This document shows, one piece after another, positions 36,538-40,008 of a DNA stretch of 40,008 nucleotides (position 1 is its first letter; each line of letters opens with the position of its first letter). Location of the stretch: NCBI GenBank assembly GCA_050734185.1, contig JBOHUE010000115.1:1-40008 (forward strand). The letters run 5' to 3'. Source of the stretch: JAFALX01 sp050734185. GTDB taxonomy: Bacteria > Chloroflexota > Dormibacteria > Aeolococcales > Aeolococcaceae. The translations under genes and the position numbers were made by a program. The notes under the pieces are model-generated. The model was not told the origin of the DNA. It ran no database searches and worked only from the letters and a program-made list of their open reading frames with translations.

Positions 36538-38061
36538 TCAGTGCCGGAAGTGACGCTCACCCGTGTGCACCACCGCGACGTCGCGTGCGTCTGCGGCGGC
36601 CACGACATCGGGGTCCTTCTTGCTGCCGCCAGGCTGGATCACGGCGGTGATGCCCGCTGCGGCGAGGGTCTCCAGGCCGTCGGGCATCGGGAAGAAGGCG
36701 TCCGACGCCGCCACCGCGCCGTTGGCTCGCTCGCCGGCGCGCTGCACCGCCAGCTCCGCCGCCTCGACGCGCGACATCTGGCCGGCGCCGACGCCGAGGG
36801 CCATGCCGTCGCGCACGACGACGATGGCGTTCGACTTGACATGACGCACCACGCGCCAGGCGGTGAGCAGGTCGCGCCACTCGGTATCGGTCGGCGCGCG
36901 CCGCGATGCGACCGTCACCGAGTGCCGGTCGGCGTTGACCCGGTCCTGCGTCTGCACGAGGAGACCGCCATCGATGCTGCGCACATCGAGCTGCCACGCG
37001 CACGAGGGTCCGGCGGCGACGAGCACACGAAGCCGTTCCTTGCGCGCAAGGATCTGCGCCGCGTCGTCGGAGATCGCGGGGCAGATGATCGCCTCGAGGA
37101 ACGTCTTCGCCACCGCCTCGGCGGTGGCCGCATCGAGCGGGCGATTGACGCCGACGATGCCACCGAATGCGGACCGCGCGTCGCACTCGTAGGCGCGTGC
37201 GTACGCAGCGGCGAGCGTCGCGCCAACCGCGAAACCGCACGGGTTGGTGTGCTTGATGATCGCCGCCGCCGGCTCCTCGAACTCACTGACAAGGCGGCGC
37301 GCGGCATCGACGTCGAGCCAGTTGGTGAACGAGAGATCAGCGCCCTGCAGGCGGCGCGCATGCGCCACACCCTGCGCCGGTCCTTCGACGGCGTACAGAG
37401 CGCCGCGTTGGTGCGGGTTCTCGCCGTAGCGCAGCGTGTGCAGCTGCGCACCGCCGGTGGTCAGCTCCGCGGGCATGGCCTCGTTGGTGACGCGGTCGCG
37501 CATCCATGCGGCGACCGCCGTGTCGTACGCGGCGACGTGTGCAAACGCCTCGGCGGCGAGCTGCCGTCGGGTGGTGTCCGACACCGCGCCGTGCTGCCGT
37601 AGCTCGTCAAGTACTGAGCCGTACTGTCGCTGCGCCACGATGACCGCGACCGCATCCTCGTTCTTCGCCGCGGCACGAATGAGCGTGGGTCCGCCGATGT
37701 CGATGTTCTCGATCACCTCGTCGTCAGGCGCGCCGCGTGCCACAGTGGCAGCGAACGGGTACAGCGACACGACCACGACATCGATGGGCTCGAAACCCTG
37801 CGCGCGCAGCTGGTTCATGTGATCGTCGTTGTCGCGGCGCGCGAGGATTGCGGCGTGGATCGCAGGGTGCAGCGTCTTCACGCGCCCGTCCAGCATCTCA
37901 GCGAACCCGGTGACATCGGCGACCGGTCGTGCTTCGACGCCCGCGTCGCGCAGCGCACGCACGGTGCCGTCGGTGGCGATCAGGTCGAACCCGAGCTCGC
38001 GCAGCGCGCGCGCAAAGTCGACGATCCCCGTCTTGTCGTGCGGCGCCAGCAGCGCTCTCAT
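36538..38061 (-). CDS. purH: Bifunctional AICAR transformylase/IMP cyclohydrolase
   Basis: Catalyses the last two steps of IMP synthesis: formylation of AICAR by 10-formyl-THF, then ring closure. The 507 residues show the cyclohydrolase domain first (MRALLAPHDKTGIVDFARAL, ATDGTVRALRDAG, GRVKTLHPAIHAAILARRD, NIDIGGPTLIRAAAKN). The transformylase domain has LRYGENPHQRGALY, FTNWLDVDAARRLV, IIKHTNPCGFAVG and SDAFFPMPDGLETLAAAGITAVIQPGGS. The N terminus lacks the short extension seen in E. coli, starting directly at the first strand. ATG 38061 overlaps the purN stop by 4 nt. It is the last gene of the purMNH operon. Confidence 0.97.
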   Translation of the reverse strand: MRALLAPHDKTGIVDFARALRELGFDLIATDGTVRALRDAGVEARPVADVTGFAEMLDGRVKTLHPAIHAAILARRDNDDHMNQLRAQGFEPIDVVVVSLYPFAATVARGAPDDEVIENIDIGGPTLIRAAAKNEDAVAVIVAQRQYGSVLDELRQHGAVSDTTRRQLAAEAFAHVAAYDTAVAAWMRDRVTNEAMPAELTTGGAQLHTLRYGENPHQRGALYAVEGPAQGVAHARRLQGADLSFTNWLDVDAARRLVSEFEEPAAAIIKHTNPCGFAVGATLAAAYARAYECDARSAFGGIVGVNRPLDAATAEAVAKTFLEAIICPAISDDAAQILARKERLRVLVAAGPSCAWQLDVRSIDGGLLVQTQDRVNADRHSVTVASRRAPTDTEWRDLLTAWRVVRHVKSNAIVVVRDGMALGVGAGQMSRVEAAELAVQRAGERANGAVAASDAFFPMPDGLETLAAAGITAVIQPGGSKKDPDVVAAADARDVAVVHTGERHFRH

Positions 38062-38702
38062 CGCACGGCTGCAGAGGCCGGGTCGAGGAAGTGCACGCGC
38101 CGGCCATCACGTCGCAGGTGCCCGCCGGCAAGGAGTTCAACCGCACGCGGCAGCAGCTCCCACTCGCGCTCGTGAATGCGCGCGCGGAGAGCGCCGGCGT
38201 CGTCATCGTCGAGCACCGGCACCGCCGCCTGCAGCACGATGGGGCCCCCGTCGGGCTCTCCCGGCTCGAGGAGCTGCACCGTGCACCCGGTGACCTTCAC
38301 GCCTGCCGCCAGGGCATCCTCGACCGCGTTCATGCCGCCGGCGAACGCAGGCAACAGCGACGGGTGCACGTTGAGGATTGCGTCAGGGAACGCCTCCAGC
38401 ACGTCGTCGCTGAGGATGCGGTCGTAGCCGGCGCACACCACGATGGACACCGCGTGTTCGCGCAGCACGTCGATCATGGCGCGATCGCGCGCGATCGCGT
38501 CACCGCCGAAGGCGCTCTGCGGCAGCGCTCTGGCGACGACACCGTGCGCGCGTGCGACGTGCAGCGCGCGCGCTGACATCCGGTTGCTGATCACGACGAC
38601 GACCGACGCGGGAAAGTCGTCCCGTGCCGTCGCGCGCAGCAGCGCCTCGAGATTGGTGCCCGTGCCGGAGACGAGCACGCCGCACGCAACGCGGCGTGTC
38701 AC
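38058..38702 (-). CDS. purN: Phosphoribosylglycinamide formyltransferase (GART)
   Basis: Transfers formyl from 10-formyl-THF to glycinamide ribonucleotide in de novo purine synthesis. The 214-residue protein has VLVSGTGTNLEALL at the substrate phosphate site, the catalytic pair in ILNVHPSLLPAF (Asn and His) and the Asp in EPDGGPIVLQAAVPV. The start is GTG 38702, overlapping the purM stop by 4 nt; codons further upstream are antisense-like and lie within purM. Its stop overlaps the purH ATG by 4 nt. Confidence 0.95.
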   Translation of the reverse strand: MTRRVACGVLVSGTGTNLEALLRATARDDFPASVVVVISNRMSARALHVARAHGVVARALPQSAFGGDAIARDRAMIDVLREHAVSIVVCAGYDRILSDDVLEAFPDAILNVHPSLLPAFAGGMNAVEDALAAGVKVTGCTVQLLEPGEPDGGPIVLQAAVPVLDDDDAGALRARIHEREWELLPRAVELLAGGHLRRDGRRVHFLDPASAAVR

Positions 38703-39724
38703 CGGATGACGACCCGTTCGCTGTCGTCGGCACGCACGACGCGCCCGATGTTCAGCAGCGGCAGGCCTGCGGCGCTCGGCATGCCACCAGCCTGGGCCTG
38801 CGGCACCACCACCACCATGCCGATTCCCATGTTGAACGTGCGCCACATCTCCTCGGGGTGGATGCCACCGATCTCCTGCAGCGCGCCGAAGATGGCAGGC
38901 GGCTCCCATGTGCTGCGGTCGATCTCCGCGACGAGCCCTTCGGGCAGCACGCGGGCGACGTTGTCGATCAGCCCGCCACCCGTGATGTGCGCCAGGGCGC
39001 GGATGTCGACGTGCTCGCGCAGCTCGCGGATTGCCGCGAGGTACGGGCGATGCGGTGCCAGGAGCAGGTCCGCCAGCGGCGCGTCGGTGCCCGGGAGCAC
39101 GTCATCCCACCCGAGCTCGCTCGCGGCGACGATGTGCCGCACCAGGGAATAGCCGTTGGTGTGCAGACCGCTGCTGGGGAGCCCGAGGAGGACGTCGGTC
39201 GCCTCGACGCGGCTGCCGTCGATGATGGAGTCGCGGTCGACGGCGCCGACGATGAACCCGGCGATGTCGTAGTCGCCGAGCGCGTACACGCCCGGCATCT
39301 CCGCGGTCTCGCCGCCGATCAGGGCGCACCCGGCTGCGCGGCACGCCTCGGCGAGCCCGTCCACGAGCTCTGCCAGCTGCTCGGGCACGAGCCGGCCGGT
39401 GGCGAAGTAGTCGAGGAAGAACAGCGGTTCGGCGCCGCTGCAGAGGATGTCGTTGACGCAGTGGTTGACGAGATCCAGCCCGATGCCGCGGTGGCGCCCG
39501 GTGGCGATGGCGATCTTCACCTTGGTGCCGACAGAATCCGTGCTCGAGGCGAGCACCGGGTCGCGCCAGCGGTGCTTGCCCAGCTCGTACAGGCCACTGA
39601 ATGCGCCGATGCCACCGAGCACATGTGCGTCGTGGGTGGCCGCGACCGTGCGCCGGATCAGCGAGACGGCGCGGTTGCCCTCGTCGATGTCGACGCCCGC
39701 GTCCGCGTAGCGCAGGTCACCCAT
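38699..39724 (-). CDS. purM: Phosphoribosylformylglycinamidine cyclo-ligase (AIR synthetase)
   Basis: Closes the imidazole ring of AIR using ATP, the step after FGAM synthesis. The 341-residue protein shows YADAGVDIDEGNRAV, GGIGAFSGLYEL, ASSTDSVGTKVKIA, LVNHCVNDILCSGAEPLFFLDYFATG, LIGGETAEMPGVY and HITGGGLIDNVARVLPEG, all standard for PurM. ATG 39724 has TAGACT 8 nt upstream and no Shine-Dalgarno, so the operon is probably read from a leaderless transcript. It is the first gene of purM-purN-purH; other purine genes are outside the window. Confidence 0.97.
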   Translation of the reverse strand: MGDLRYADAGVDIDEGNRAVSLIRRTVAATHDAHVLGGIGAFSGLYELGKHRWRDPVLASSTDSVGTKVKIAIATGRHRGIGLDLVNHCVNDILCSGAEPLFFLDYFATGRLVPEQLAELVDGLAEACRAAGCALIGGETAEMPGVYALGDYDIAGFIVGAVDRDSIIDGSRVEATDVLLGLPSSGLHTNGYSLVRHIVAASELGWDDVLPGTDAPLADLLLAPHRPYLAAIRELREHVDIRALAHITGGGLIDNVARVLPEGLVAEIDRSTWEPPAIFGALQEIGGIHPEEMWRTFNMGIGMVVVVPQAQAGGMPSAAGLPLLNIGRVVRADDSERVVIR

Positions 39725-39732
39725 TCGCCACG

Positions 39733-39738
39733 AGTCTA
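39733..39738 (-). promoter_or_regulatory. Candidate -10 hexamer for leaderless purMNH operon
   Basis: TAGACT on the minus strand fits TANNNT and is separated from the purM ATG by 8 nt with no Shine-Dalgarno. I saw no PurR-type operator or purine-riboswitch features in the 119-nt gap to the divergent gene at 39844. Confidence 0.45.
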
Positions 39739-39800
39739 TCCGCCAGGCGGTCGCGGCCTGGTTCGGCTGATGCAGATGGCACTCTCGGCCCGACCGCTGG

Positions 39801-39806
39801 TACCCT
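39801..39806 (+). promoter_or_regulatory. Candidate -10 hexamer for the secreted protein gene at 39844
   Basis: TACCCT fits TANNNT and would give a leader of about 30 nt containing the Shine-Dalgarno GGGAG at 39833-39837. No good -35 was found. With the purM candidate it makes the gap a plausible bidirectional promoter. Confidence 0.3.
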
Positions 39807-39843
39807 CACGGATGTCGACCACTGAGGGTTTCGGGAGCGTTGG

Positions 39844-40008
39844 ATGCACTGGAGGAAGCTCGGACTGGCGGCGCTGGCGCTGCCGGCGGCGTTCGTCACG
39901 ATCGCGGCGACGCCGACGCCGAGCCCGATCGTGCTGCCGCCTGATCCCTCGTGCATCGCCACTTCGTGCCGGGCATCGCCCGCGCCCTCGCCCACGGCGG
40001 GCGTGCTC
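39844..40008 (+). CDS. Secreted protein, N-terminal part only
   Basis: An open frame of 55 codons from ATG 39844 to the window edge. GGGAG at 39833-39837 is 6 nt before the start, a clear ribosome site. The N terminus is a signal peptide: MHWRKLGLAALALPAAF then VTIAATPTPSP, with cleavage probably near residue 22-25. The mature start is rich in Pro, Ser and Thr and has two Cys (CIATSC). This looks like an exported, perhaps wall-spanning protein with a Pro-rich linker; a lipoprotein is less likely, as no lipobox precedes the Cys. The rest lies beyond the window, so the family is unknown. Confidence 0.75.
   Translation, partial: MHWRKLGLAALALPAAFVTIAATPTPSPIVLPPDPSCIATSCRASPAPSPTAGVL

Overview
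The window is about 40 kb of high-G+C chromosomal DNA (roughly two thirds G+C, judged by eye). It uses GTG and TTG starts freely, its genes are tightly overlapped, and several genes have a TANNNT hexamer 7-8 nt before the start codon and no Shine-Dalgarno, as in leaderless transcripts. The GlgE glucan pathway, a DipZ-like redox pair, a sortase and an exopolysaccharide (EPS) locus with no outer-membrane exporter suggest a monoderm bacterium. Actinomycetota fit best; a terrestrial Chloroflexota/Dormibacterota-type lineage cannot be excluded. I saw no rRNA, tRNA, CRISPR array, transposase or prophage gene.

Layout. (1) 65-5376, minus strand: a thioredoxin-fold lipid-side redox protein and CcdA (together a split DipZ), aconitase and LemA. 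(2) 5465-6129: a small ribbon-helix-helix/PIN toxin-antitoxin pair. (3) 6277-13713: a complete glgE-treS-mak-glgB operon that turns trehalose into branched alpha-glucan through maltose-1-phosphate. A DksA/TraR-like protein (13828) with an incomplete zinc finger follows. (4) 14447-19924: a cell-surface block with a secreted WxL-like protein closed by a strong terminator, a DUF916 (WxL-partner-like) membrane protein with a cytoplasmic zinc-ribbon tail, a dual-specificity phosphatase, a DUF4012 protein and a sortase. (5) 19932-36536: an EPS/cell-wall polysaccharide locus with an acyltransferase-3, FkbM and three other methyltransferases, four glycosyltransferases, a Wzx-type flippase, a Wzy/WaaL-type ligase/polymerase, the initiating phosphoglycosyltransferase, a Wzz/Wzc-type tyrosine autokinase, an LPNTS-anchored surface protein and a hexapeptide acyltransferase. 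(6) 36538-39724, minus strand: purM-purN-purH with 4-nt overlaps. A secreted protein gene starts at 39844 and runs off the window.

How the parts may work together. Regions 3-5 are almost all devoted to the cell envelope. Region 3 makes capsular or storage glucan, region 5 makes a Wzx/Wzy-type heteropolysaccharide, and region 4 supplies surface proteins and the enzyme that could anchor them. The two least conventional items are the WxL-like/DUF916 pair with a zinc-ribbon tail and the sortase plus LPNTS-type surface protein; I treat these as the best leads. Every identification comes from reading motifs in the translated sequence; no database search was run.
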